Shown: positions 38,392-51,000 of the stretch, piece after piece
How positions within the stretch are numbered: the first letter of the stretch is position 1
Layout: each line of letters starts with the position of its first letter
NCBI RefSeq assembly: GCF_037975245.1
Contig: NC_092577.1
Span: forward strand, 29,380,398 to 29,444,397
Origin: Apostichopus japonicus
Lineage: Eukaryota > Echinodermata > Holothuroidea > Aspidochirotida > Stichopodidae
Length of the DNA: 64,000 nt
Direction: 5' to 3'
Notes under the pieces: generated by a model
The model's input: only the letters and a program-made list of their open reading frames with translations
Database searches by the model: none
What the model was told of the DNA's origin: nothing
Position numbers and translations under genes: made by a program

Positions 38392-39950
38392 TTAACTTTG
38401 GAAATTTAGTGACTCTAGTCATCACCTCTGTTACATGACATTGCTCCTATTTCCGGCAGCAGTTTGATATATTTTTCAGATGTTAGTAAATAAGGTTTGA
38501 TATATCGGAACCAGAAATGTACTGGATGCAGACGTTACAGACACTGTCATGCAATCTCTTCTGTCTGTAACACCATGGAGCTCCATGGTAACACATACAA
38601 TACTGATTCCTGATCAGATTACACATCAGCTGTTTATTTTATCCAATGATTAAACTAACCACTACAAGGACATGATGGTTATCTCTTATTACCAACTTGA
38701 GAGGTAGAATTACAACAAAATTTGATACCATTCGGGTGGATCTGAAACTTGATATCAGGCAGTTTTCAGTTGTCACATCATATATGAACATGTTGGATGT
38801 ATGTAATGTGTGGAGGAAATGAAACCACAGGGGCATAACACCTAAACCCAGAGCATTGAGGATCTTCATCTTCCATGGTATGGAAAGTTGCGCAGACAAT
38901 CTTCCATAGTTTGCAAGAGGACTGAGTTTGGACAAGCTAGCGTTTTTTTTTTCAAGTTATAACGATGTTGTTATCTGTAACAAACAGAATAATCATACAT
39001 GGAACTGTTTTTCCTTCAAGGTGATAAAACCATGATAGACTGGCCAAACCCATTGGATGTCTACGGTAGTTTTAGGGTGCCCCCCCCCTCCCATTTAACA
39101 TCCAACTTACAATTTGTTTTAATTCTACCTCTCATGATTTTGATATTTGTTTACTCTAAGTATGCTAATAAATCATAGCAAGATTGGTGCAGGAATCAAC
39201 CTTTGACCTGTTTGACACAAAATACATACAAACTGCCATTCAACTGCTATTCGAAAGGTGGAGAACTGAAGGCGTCTAAATATATGATTAATTATTCATC
39301 GATTATTACTAAAGATGATTAATGGCTTATGCGGAAACGAAAAAGGCTGTCATAACATTATTAATTTATTCTGAAAAAAAAAAAACCCAACCCTTTTCTT
39401 AACCAATCGGGTTTACCATCCAACTAACATGAAATTACAGCATAGTAGGTAACATATAAATAACAATTTATCAGGTAACAGATTTAACAAAAAAATGAAA
39501 ATTGTTTACTAGCTACTAGCAAAGAGATAGCTGTCTGCAATTTCAACTGAGTTCTTCAAACTAAGTTCTCGGCCTCACCTGGTAGCAATTGGTAACTGTG
39601 ATTAGACATGCCTTGGTTCGTCAATTTTCGTCGAAATTATCGAGAAATGCTCCAAAATGAATCGCAGATATTTTTAACTTCCCTTATAACATCAAGTCTT
39701 CTGATAAAAGTTCAATTTTTGAACCAAAGTTATTGCTTGTTCCTTTTACATTGTTTTCTCTCAAGTACGGCTCAAATTGTCGACAATTACATCTTTGAGC
39801 CAGCAACAGAAGTTAAAGGTCGTGATCCAGCCCTCCTCCCATGACATCACCGATGCACAAAGAAGAACAATTCAAAACCCATCATCACTCACTGGGAGCA
39901 TTCTCCAACATGCATTTCTTTTCCTCCATCCTCCCAGTTTTTCTCACATA

Positions 39951-40200
39951 TTTGGCTTGTTCATATAGTCGCCAGACTGCAAGTTTTATAGTTAATGCGA
40001 TTAATAATAAGTTCGGATCGCGCTGATCCTTGCAGATGCACCCTGGATGAAATCAGCCAGTTGGGACTACTTTGTCACAACTTGGCTTGTTCATTTAGTC
40101 GCCAGACTGCAAGTTATATAAATGTTTGCGATATATAATAAGGATTGCCCTGATCCTTGCAGATGCACCGTGGATGAAATCGGCCAGTTGTGACAATTTT
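39951..40200. repeat. Two tandem ~130-bp copies
   Basis: Both contain TTGGCTTGTTCAT.TAGTCGC, CAGACTGCAAGTT and CTGATCCTTGCAGATGCACC, then TGGATGAAATC.GCCAGTTG. Confidence 0.88.
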
Positions 40201-40559
40201 AGAAATGTTAGTACCTCTCCACCAAACTCCAAACCCTCCTGTCCAATAGAAATATATTTCAGTACCGCTTAGACTGCCACCACAATTGGCACTACGGCGT
40301 AACACTACCGAGTAATTGTGCTTGCTTGTTCCAACCATGTGATGACATGAAGGATCCAATCCTCTCCGACACTTTGTTTTTATCATCGTACCAGATCGGT
40401 GGCAGTGAGGCAAACGTACTGATGTTAATTTATTCTGCTGGACTCGTCTAACATAGCAATATTCAACAGAGTGTCATTGATGCATCTGTTTTCATTGTAC
40501 AGTGTGATTCGAAGTGGATCATCTCTGTAATGCAAAAAGAGATGAAATGGATGTCAACT

Positions 40560-40679
40560 AAATATATATCTATATATATATATATATATATCCTACCTTC
40601 AACCATGTATATATATATGTATATATATGTATGTGTATGTATATATATATATGTATATATATATATGTATATATATATG

Positions 40680-40760
<81 letters not shown>
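40560..40760. repeat. TA / TATATG microsatellite
   Basis: A long (TA)n tract with TATATG and TGTATG interruptions. The Tyr-Ile polypeptide frames on both strands are artefacts. A smaller TA run is at 40967-40986. Confidence 0.97.
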
Positions 40761-40761
<1 letters not shown>

Positions 40762-42031
40762 AATAACGGAAAAACTGTTAAACAACTATGCTGCATTTAG
40801 AGAAAGGCTGGATCTCAAGTGAGATACAATAATTGAATTAGGTAAGTGATTGGAAGTAAAACAGCCAATGTTTGGTTTTTGCAGAGCTTTTGAGCAAAAC
40901 TAGCTCTTCTTCAGTGCATGATCACCGAAAGTGACAAGGAGTAGCAGGAATTGAAACTATTTATGATATATATATATATATATATAGTACAAGAAACTCC
41001 ATCCTGATTTTTTCTCAAATTGACTGAATTTCCATTCTGGACAAAAAATTGTCTCTTTTTTTTATTCTTATGAAATGAAGCTGGAGGAACATTTTACTCC
41101 AAGAGTCATAATGCCCCCCCCCCCACATCACCACAACTAGTTTCTCTTTCTCTTGTCTAAAACCATTCATTTACATATTTCTCATAGCATTGTGTTTAAT
41201 ATAATTCATTGAAAATTAGCCTTTAATTAGAATATTGAAACACCTTCCTCAAAAAACAAAAAACATAACAAATAAAGGAGTAGGACAATGATCAAATGCA
41301 GGTGGAAGGATAGTAAAGGAGGTAATTTAAACAAACATGCACATTCAATCCATGATTATAAAGGAGATTGGACACTAAAGGTTAAAAGCTAAGTAAACTC
41401 AAACATGCATTCATGTATCTTGTTAAAATTATATACATGCAAATATATTTTGTCACTGCAAATTTTTCCTTTCTGTTTCCATAAATTGTATACTTTCTGT
41501 CTTGGTCCCCCCTCCCCCTCCTTTTTAAAAGTTTTGGACTGATATGGATAGTGTCACGCTGCTATCTATTGCGCAAAGCAATTTTAACAGATACATGGAC
41601 TGACTCCAAATTCAGGGAAAAAATATACCAGTTTGTATCGAAACCAAAATATCTTGCTGCAACTGCGACTTATACCGTAAAATGTTCAACACAGTGGCCG
41701 AGGGTTGGGGGGGGGGGACAAATTAAAGACACACAAGCAGGTAATGGAGAGAAAAACTAGAGAATGCTCAAAACGAAAAGAGATAAACTGCTACGCAAAT
41801 GCTTTTTTTAAAACTGAAAGTGAAACGAACACAAAGCCACCAAAGGAAGCACAATTCACAAAATAAAATTCCTTGCAAACATTAAACATAGACCTGTTCA
41901 AAGAAATAAGATAAGTTTATATTTGACCCTAACACTAAAGATGTTTCTTTAGAGAGCCCAACAGCAAGCAGATAAAGGAGAGATTCACACCAAGCAATGG
42001 AAGGGGTGGTCGGTGCACAGGTCGGAGGTCG

Positions 42032-45000
42032 TCACCGGGACGACGACCTCTCTGGCAACCGCAGTGACGCTACTGACCTGTTCTTAACTTCCGCGTAACA
42101 TTCTTCGCCAAGTGCCAACCAAAGAAAAGGTCTCATTATTTTTTCTGTAATTTCAATATGCTCTAGCTTATCAAGGTAACACGCAAAACTCTGGGAAACA
42201 AAAATATAAAGGTAAATGGAATAAAATAAAAAAAAGAAGTATAAAAGTGTCAGTTTATGATAATTAGTTTTTAAGTTGATGAGAAAATTAGTCGTTAGTA
42301 CAGAGACACATGATGTCCAGATGTTGATTGACTGGAAACAATCTCCCGAGAGGATGCAAATTGAAATGTTTATGCTTATTTGTTGCCCTGAACTCAACAC
42401 ACCTTCCATACCCACCCCCCCCCCCCGCATTGTAAAACCTATGGTGGGAGGTATTTACTTGCACAACTGCAATTTTTACCACGTGGTTTCTGTAAAACAG
42501 TGCTTTCTCATTTCCTCACAAATTAAAGGTTCCTGGAACCTTTAAAACTGTAACACTGCCCTCTATGGGTTGTTTATATGTCAAAGAACATCTGGACAAA
42601 AATGTCTTCTTTTTTTTTTGTAGTTTCGTTCAAGTGAACGAAAACACAACACGTGAAAACATTCAACGAGTCAAAGGAATAAGAAAATCACAGACATAAA
42701 AACGAATCACGGTGAGTGATGAAGGGTCGGCATGTTTTGGATCTTACCTCCGCACTACCACAGCGGTCAATATTCGATTTAGTGAGAGTCGGCAGAATGA
42801 CAAGATAATCCGATCTGAATTTGGCAAAATGGGGCTATTGGCTAATGAGCACAAAACTGCCTGAGGATTTACAAATGTAAAGATACACACAGAAACAAAA
42901 GAGACAGCTGAATAGACAGAAAAAGTGACAGCAAAAAACAAATATGGTTTTACCATGTCTCTGACCTAAAGAAAACTCTGGTGAATTAACTTCCCTGCAG
43001 GTCTTGTGATTATAAATTAGTTTCGTGTGACTAGAGCAGTGAAGGTTGTATGGCAGGGCTAGGGTGTTTTGAATGGTCCAAAATCAGATTTGTAGATTGA
43101 CGACTCAGATTGACGAATCAGATTGAATTGTAACTAAATACAAGCCCCCCCCCATCACCCCTTCCCGCCTCCAAGTAGGTTAAGTGATAATTTTCTATCA
43201 CCCTTCAACACTTTGGAGGTACTGAAATAAAGGGCTAAGATCCACCTCATGGGGGATTTTTACTGGCCCAAAAGCTTGGTGTTCTATTTACCATTGGCCA
43301 TTGTTGCTTATTTTGCAACATTTCTTCAGAAAAACAGAATCTGCTGTTTTGGACAACCAAAATGCAAGACCCGGTTGCCAAAAGGACAACCAGACAACAA
43401 CAAAAAATCCTTAATAAAATTTGCCCTGTATGGTAATTGCAGTGTTCTATTATCTGAAAGGAAGCATACTACCACTATTAACAACACCAAGGAGGATGTT
43501 CTCTATAAAGGGCATCCGTTGTCTGTTTGCCTCATTTACATATCGTTAAAGAAATCATACTCTGTGCAACTAAATCAGTCTTATACAGTTGTTATAGGAG
43601 GAAAGAGAATATATTGAATGAATTCGAAGAAAGGTTAAAAACAGGAAATTCCTACCAAATAAAGTGAACATAGTATTAAAAATTAGATATTTCTAGATAC
43701 CTTTACCATCAATAGTAACATTCTTACACATATGGCTTCTAGAGGTGAAAGAAGACTTTGAAACCTTCCCCCCCCCTCCCCCACTGTCCATCTCACCACC
43801 CCTCCCCTTCTCCTGCCCCATCCCTTGAAAAAATGTATATTGTGTTACTGTCACAGTTGCTGTGTACTAGATTAAACAAGTGCCAGAAATGAGTAGAATT
43901 AAATATTCTTTTTAGCCTTTTCTTTTTGGGGTGGAGGGGGGGGGGGATGGAAGGGTACTTTTTTAAACAGCATCATATGGAAAGTTGTGCCACTTTTTGC
44001 CTCAATTGTTACACTCTTTGAAGGCCTCAATACTGACATCAAAATTTTTCAGTTTGAACAGTTTCATTTTGAATAGAACAGTTCAATAACAATGTTGACA
44101 AAATTTTAATTCCCTGTCTAATTATGGTTACTGTTACATTCACAGAGAATGCCAATCAAGTAGTGACCTTTTTGCCTTTATTGGTTATTATCATTTACAT
44201 TCATCCATGTGTGACATGTACTTGTTCTCCAGATAAACTCACCTGTTCTGGTAATATGCAGTATCTGTTAAGTAACACTCAGTTCAATAACAACAACACT
44301 TAATTCCCTGTCTAATTATGGTAACTGTTACATTCACAGAGAATACCCATCAAGTGGTGACCTTTTTGCCTTTATTGGTTATTATCATTAACATTCATCC
44401 ATGTGTGACATGTGCTTGTACTCCAGATAATCTCTTCTGTTCTGGTAATATGCAGTATCTGTTAAGTAACACTCAGTTCAATAACAACTACAACATTTAA
44501 TTCCCTGTCTAATTATGGTAACTGTTACATTTACAGAGAATGCCAATCAAGTTGTGACCTTTTGCCTTTATTAGTTATTATCATTTACATTCATCCATGT
44601 GTTACATATGCTTGTACTCAAGATAAACTCACCTGTTCTGGTAATATGCAGTATCTGTTAGGTAGGTGTCTAATGTCTTTCAGTGCTATCTCCTCCTTGT
44701 CCCCATGATCCACTAACATACACAAGGCCTAAAAAAAAAACAGACAAGGAAGTGAGTAAAAACCATCAAAATCACTGAAGATGGGAGAGGAACAGAACCC
44801 AATACCACTCGCAGGTAAACATGCGTTACAAAGTAAGCTGTGGTGGGGATGTTGAGGGAGAGGGATGAAGGGCTAACAAGTTTAAGGGATCAAAACAGGT
44901 AGGAGGGCACTGCTACACAATGGGCAAAAGGATATAACATTCGTACAGAGACTACAACCACTGGGAAAGAAAAGTGGTTGAAAGTGAACGAGAAAGTAAT

Positions 45001-48000
45001 TAACTGATGTAATCATTAATTGATGTAATTAATCAATGTAATGAGCTCAAGTCATTTACAAAGCTAGAGGGGAACTCACCAAACCATCATAGACATCTTC
45101 CACCAATGCTCTCAGCCAATCAGATCCTGACTTCGCAGCGTAGTAATGACCGACCAACGGGTCGCCCTCTAGTACCAACTGATCCTCCTTGGAGTAAAAC
45201 TCTACCATTTTACTTTCTAGCTCGGCAAGCTTTTCCTGATTAAAATAAAAAGAAAAAAGAACAAAGATCATAGTAAACAACCAGTTTACATAAGAGAGAA
45301 TCAGAAAGCTGTCCAAAATAAATTGAATTATCTTCCAAGGTTAGATAAATACACAACTTGTAAAATGATCCATGATGTCCATTTATATAAGGCAGAAATG
45401 TCATGACTGATTAGGACACCTGGACTTACTTTGAGGAAAAGTAAAATAATATAACGGAGCAAACACTGCCCAAAAAATGACTCACGGAATAATCGTAACC
45501 GACGATATAACAGTAAAAGTGGGAGGTGTCGTAGATGAGAGAGACGTGGACTTCTAATTCATCATCTTCTGGCATTGTTAGAGCAGGCAAACTAAAATAA
45601 ATACAAAATGGTAAAAAAGAGAAAAGTTAAACAAACTCCACAAAAGTAACAGCTACAAAGGAAAATCCCAGCCCACCACCATTAACCTCTCCACCTCTCC
45701 CCTCCCCTCCCACCACACACATACATACGCACAACAAGTACAACTAACATAACTTAACTCAGTATTGTTTAGATGATTCCAGAATGAAGAAGGGTACAGA
45801 AGATTTGGCTTTAAGAATGTTAGGTGCACTATGAAATGAATTCTAAACCAACGGTACGGATGTTATTTTACTCTTTTTTTTTTCATCTTTTTTTCTCTTC
45901 ATACACTTCAACTTATAATCTCCTTTTATTAAGGGGGGGGGGGGGTGGAGTTGGGGGAAGGCATATTGCTTCTAAGCCACAGGGAACATGCATTACTCAT
46001 GGGGACCTTGAGTTGTTCCCCCCCCTCTCCCCCACACACAAACCTGGTTCTATTTTAATTGAGCAAAGATGATCTGAATGATCCATTTCCTCACCTGGTG
46101 GGAGCCGTCATAGTCGTAACATTTCTGTCCATCGTGACCTGCCGCTGGGAAGACTTGTCTGTAGGAGCAGTGATGGATAACTTCTTGTAGATGATGACAT
46201 AATCGTCAAGAATACGATCCTTGTGGATGAGCTCCATCTCCGCCATCTTGTCTACCAGGTCGAGTGCCACATCCTCCTTATATTTCTTTCTGTACTCGTC
46301 TGGTATTGCCGCCATGTGTAGGCCATGTGAAGAAGCGTCGTCTAAAAGCTTTACGTGCCGAAGAAATTATGAGAAGAGGACATTTTTTTCGATGTTAAAC
46401 TAACGTGACGTCTCGTCCAACCATTTCGGAGTCAAACCTAATCAATTCACCTCAGAATAGTGGCAAAGGATAGGCAGCCAAAGAGGTCATTAATGGACAG
46501 AAAAATGAGTATTTACAAGTACATTAAATTGACGTAAATCAGTCTTTGTTGGGATTTACTTGTAGAAACTTTGCGAGGACTTTACAAAGAGTGGTTCCTA
46601 TTCTGAGTGAGGGTCCTGACCCAACAGTGGGTGGGTTGGAAAAAGGTTTTGATGGGTCTCTGGCAATTTTCTCTTTAAAACGGTGTAATATGGGTAGAAT
46701 CAGTTTTAGAATATGCATAGCAGTTTTGGGTCTTTCATATTTACAGTAATATCACAGCAATACTTAGTTCTCAAAGTCAAAAGGTGAACAATTTATTGTG
46801 TTATCACAGTTCTGTCTCTGTAGTGATACAGTTCTTTAGTTATTTAATAGTAATAATAATAAGCAGTTATTTTTACAATGCTTAAGCGACTACAATTGTG
46901 GGAAAAACCTGCAAGGGCTAATGGATTACAACTTACACTTCGGCTGGCTTCCAATTCAACATTTTAACTCAAATTTTGGAATCTTTTCAATTTTAGAAAG
47001 TCATTTCAGATGGGAAAATCGTAGACTGCTCTAGGATGAAAAACCCACCTTACTAAGACCTGAAATTGAAAAGCCAAGTCAACAACACTAACCTGCAAAA
47101 TTCTGTCCATCTTTGTATCTTCAGAAACAGAGGACTTGACCTTTTCCGATTTGACCTTGGAGGTTTTACCTGGGGACAAAAAATAAATTAACATTTATGG
47201 GATATGTTCACTTTACAAAAAGTGAGTGATGGCCTGGTCTATGGACTTGTCGTTAAACAAACATCCTGACTACTCTTCTGCCGCAAGCTCTGAAAATTGT
47301 AGGTCATTTTTCTGATGCCTGTAAAAAATTATGCGACCCGCCGACTTGTTTTCACGGCCCACTCGTGGGTCTCACCTCATAGAATGTTGGCCATTGTTCT
47401 ATTGGATATAATAATAACAATAGGGCAGTTATTTTTACGATGCTTAAAGCAACGTTGAAACGTTGACTTGAAATTTGGAATTTTTTCAACTTAGAAAGTC
47501 ATTTCAGATGGTAAAACTTCAGCTTGCTCTTGGATGAAAAACCCATCTTACTATGAGCCCGGCCAGATATCGAACCCCGAACGCTAATCATCATTGCTCC
47601 AAATGCCAAGGAAAGATCTATTCAATAATTCATAAATAAATAAATACAGCAGTTATCTGCTATTCAAGAGGGGGGAAAAAAACAGCACCTTTGGGAGGTG
47701 GTGGTGGTAGTGGTTCTTCCTCAGATTTCTTACGAAACCGCGGTGGAACTTCTTTCGAGTCGTTTGTGAAACCACGCCCTCTTCCCCTTGGAGGTTGTTT
47801 GAAGTTGTTGGGTTTGTTAACATTTGGCTTGTTGACGTTCTGCTTGGGGACGTTCTGTTTGGCGACGTTCTGTTTGGCGACGTTCTGCTTAGCGATGTTG
47901 TTGTTGTTGGGTCTAGTGAAATACGGTTTGGTTTTGTGATGACCAGAAGAAGGATTTCTTGAATACGGTTGAGACTGAGTACCATTGCCAAATCTTTTTG

Positions 48001-51000
48001 ACCGTGGCGGTCCGTTGCCACCGCCACCTCTCTTGGACCTCTCCGGTATTCTGGCAGGTCTTTTCTGGAGTGGAAAGAAACTTTGGATGTCACTGTGAGG
48101 GCTTGTCACCGTGTAACTGTGTGACTTGTCACTTTGTGAACTATGCATTTACCAAAATAAAGAAATGACTGACTGCCACTGTAGCAGTAGCAGTTATACC
48201 TATATGCACCCTGGCTAAGGTATTACTGGTGTATTAGTCAATAAACTAGGAGCTGGTGTTTAAATACGTGGTTTGCATGCTTTATCGGTTTAATCCAGGA
48301 TATTAGAAGGAATATACTTCAGAAACCAGATGATACATACATGTATTATATACATACTTTCTACTACTTGAAAAAGAATCTGTGCTTCTAGCCAAGTTTT
48401 AATTGTCCATTGCCTTTGGAAACGGGAGGCACAAGGTCACTTCAGGAGCCAAAGTAACTAATGGTATTAATATATGACTGTCATTTTGTATATAATTCAA
48501 ATTGTGACTAATATACCAAGATATCATATTAAACTTAAAGGCAAAGTTGTAATTGAGTCCAGCATATCCGAGCCCTTAATCCTTGTCATCTCTGCCATTA
48601 AAATTTTCCTTCTTTTTTGGTTTTTTGTTCTAAATCTTTGCCTGAATTATGGATAGGGTCCTTTAACATCAGCAGAGTCCATGGCCAAATAGACTCTAGT
48701 TCTAAAGGTGGCTGGTGGTTCGTATGTAGTTATATATAATGTTACATGTGTGCAGTGGGAAGCTGTTAGAGCTCTTTATTCAACAATATTAGTGTAACAT
48801 GTGTGCTAAAATCCCACCCCCACTCCTTCCTCTGCCCTCTCCCCCCCCCCTTGTCATCAAGCCACATGTATTATAACCATAATTGTCAACAGTACTCACT
48901 TTCTTGTTCTTTTGTAACTTCACCATCTTCGCAATGTGTTTTGTTGCTTCATTTGGAACGCCGAAATAAATGGTACTTCCTGAGGCATCCCGGCTAATTG
49001 TAAACATGTAATAAAATTGAAACGCTTTGATGGAAAATCTCATTTGGGACATCCCCATATAACTTACTTGATTAAAAAATTAGACTAATAGGTACAAGTA
49101 AAAATGGTAATTTTGAGCTTGTCATTTTTTAAAAATTTTTTTAAAGTCAGTCTGTATACTTTAAAATGTGTGATATGTATTGCTGGTAAGAATATGAACT
49201 TCATATGACTAAACTCACTACCATTCTGATGAAAAAACAACCCAGAAGTCTCTTCCAGTCTGTTTCCATAGAGGTTTGATCAAGATGGCACTAGTCAGAG
49301 AGAACGCTCTAGATAGTGATACGTTTTTATTTCAAAGTGGATAAATAGCCGTCAGACGGTTCCCGATTCCAGTTTACTATTTAGCCGTCACTTCCGTCTG
49401 ACATGCGCAGTTATCAATCTTGCCGACTTGTGATTTTTTTTTTTCAGTTTATTTATTTATTTTTTTTCATTTTGGGTTTTTTTTTTGTTTAGAAATGACA
49501 GCTAAATAGTAAACTGGAATCGGGAACCGTCTGACAGCTATATATCCACTGCCTATTTATTTTCGAGACTAGTTCTGCTAATTAAATGACACTCTAAGAG
49601 GTAAGTATCAATCTCTCACCCCCTTGGTTCTGCAGCATCTGGTATTGCGTTGAGATACTTTTCCAAAGAGTTGTAACCAAATTTAGAGAAGGGAATTATC
49701 CCTCCTGACCACACATCATAAACATCTGAAGAAAGAAAAAGAGTGCCCAAAGGTGAGAACACGTTTTCAGTTTCATGATACTTTCCAGGGAATGATTTAT
49801 CCCGTATGATATCACACAATACTGTGCAAAGTTGATATAGACAAGTGCCAAAGATGAATAGCAGTTTTTGTACACATGAACAACAGTATTGTGTAGGTAA
49901 ACAACTCTGGTCTCTTAGATTCTGAAAGAATGACTTGAAATATACATGAGCTATTATACACACGTCATTATACATACTATTTTACATGGGCTTGTATACA
50001 CACTTAATGCAAAGAAAATGTACCTCTCCATCTTGGTGGAAAGCGCCTTTTGATGTGGTGGAATTTTAAGGCCGTGGCTATTCTTACGACTAGTCGTAAC
50101 AATTATTTATAAACTATTCTTACGACAAAGGCGAATTCAAGCACAGTTAAGTAAATAAAGCAACTGCGCATGTAGTAGGGGTAACCCTAACTTTAACCCT
50201 AAACCCCAATCCTAACACTAACCCTAACCGGAAATTATGGTTACTCCTGGTCGTAAAAAATAGTACTCCTGTCATAAAAATTGCAACTGCGCATGCGTAA
50301 TCGAAAAATTATTCTTACGAACAGTCGTAAGAATAGCCACTTTGGAATTTTATCTACCATTTATTTCTTTATGTATCAAATGAATTAATACAAACTGAAA
50401 AGGAAGCATTTATTTTGCACCATTTTGTTAAGGTATGATTAACTGAGAATTGTCAAATAATTTTGGGGGTATTCCCCTCCCCCCCCCCTAAATTTCATGG
50501 TGAATCTTTTATTACTTTTAATAGTCATAGGCTTCCTTAAGTTTGGGCAGGTTAGCCACTGTTCACCTCTACCACTGTACCAGCTCTCCACTAGTACTAA
50601 TTCATATTTTATTTCATACTTCTGTGATTCTTTTTTATAAAAATGTAACATTTAACATTCAATGAAAGTTATTACTCTTCGTGACTCCTTATTAGACATA
50701 ATAAAACATTTAAAAGTATCCATCGAAATATTTCAGGTCAATTTTTTTGTCGCGATATCTGAATAGGCAGTCCTATGCTAGTTTTCGCAAAACCGCTACA
50801 TGACAATAGTTCGTACTCAAAACTTACTTTCACCAACGGCAAAAAAGCAAGCTTACTGTAACAAAATAGAATGAAAATTACGCCAACGTAAGAATTTTTG
50901 GAGTTTTGAATATTTGGAGCTGTGAATTGTTGAAGTTGTTGATTTCATATTTCATTTCGCGAAAATTGCACCACTACGCTGTAGCACTTGCCTGTCCTAC

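Larger units (their letters stand above)
36842..42031. other. Convergent intergenic region
   Basis: No gene supported between the two gene ends. It holds the TTAA-MITE copy 1, a two-unit repeat at 39951-40200 and the TA microsatellite at 40560-40760. Missing 3' exons of the TDRD7-like gene would have to lie here, but none was recognised. Confidence 0.4.

Noticed and set aside
40114-40413. 99-codon minus-strand frame considered as a missing TDRD7-like 3' exon
   Set aside because: It overlaps a two-unit tandem repeat and lacks Tudor spacing or a suitable phase-2 acceptor.
40530-40822. Tyr-Ile repeat proteins on both strands
   Set aside because: Translation of a TA/TATATG microsatellite.
42525-42543. 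Palindrome AAAGGTTCCTGGAACCTTT
   Set aside because: Short, in AT-rich intron, with no second copy or flanking duplication to suggest a function.
43249-43617. 122-codon plus-strand frame
   Set aside because: Covers dispersed repeat copy B. It has no domain pattern and lies antisense in a TDRD7-like intron.
47653-48093. 146-codon frame overlapping TDRD7-like exon 4, and the plus-strand Leu/Gly/Thr-rich frame 47691-47939
   Set aside because: Out of frame with the phase-consistent exon; shadows of its 15-bp repeats.
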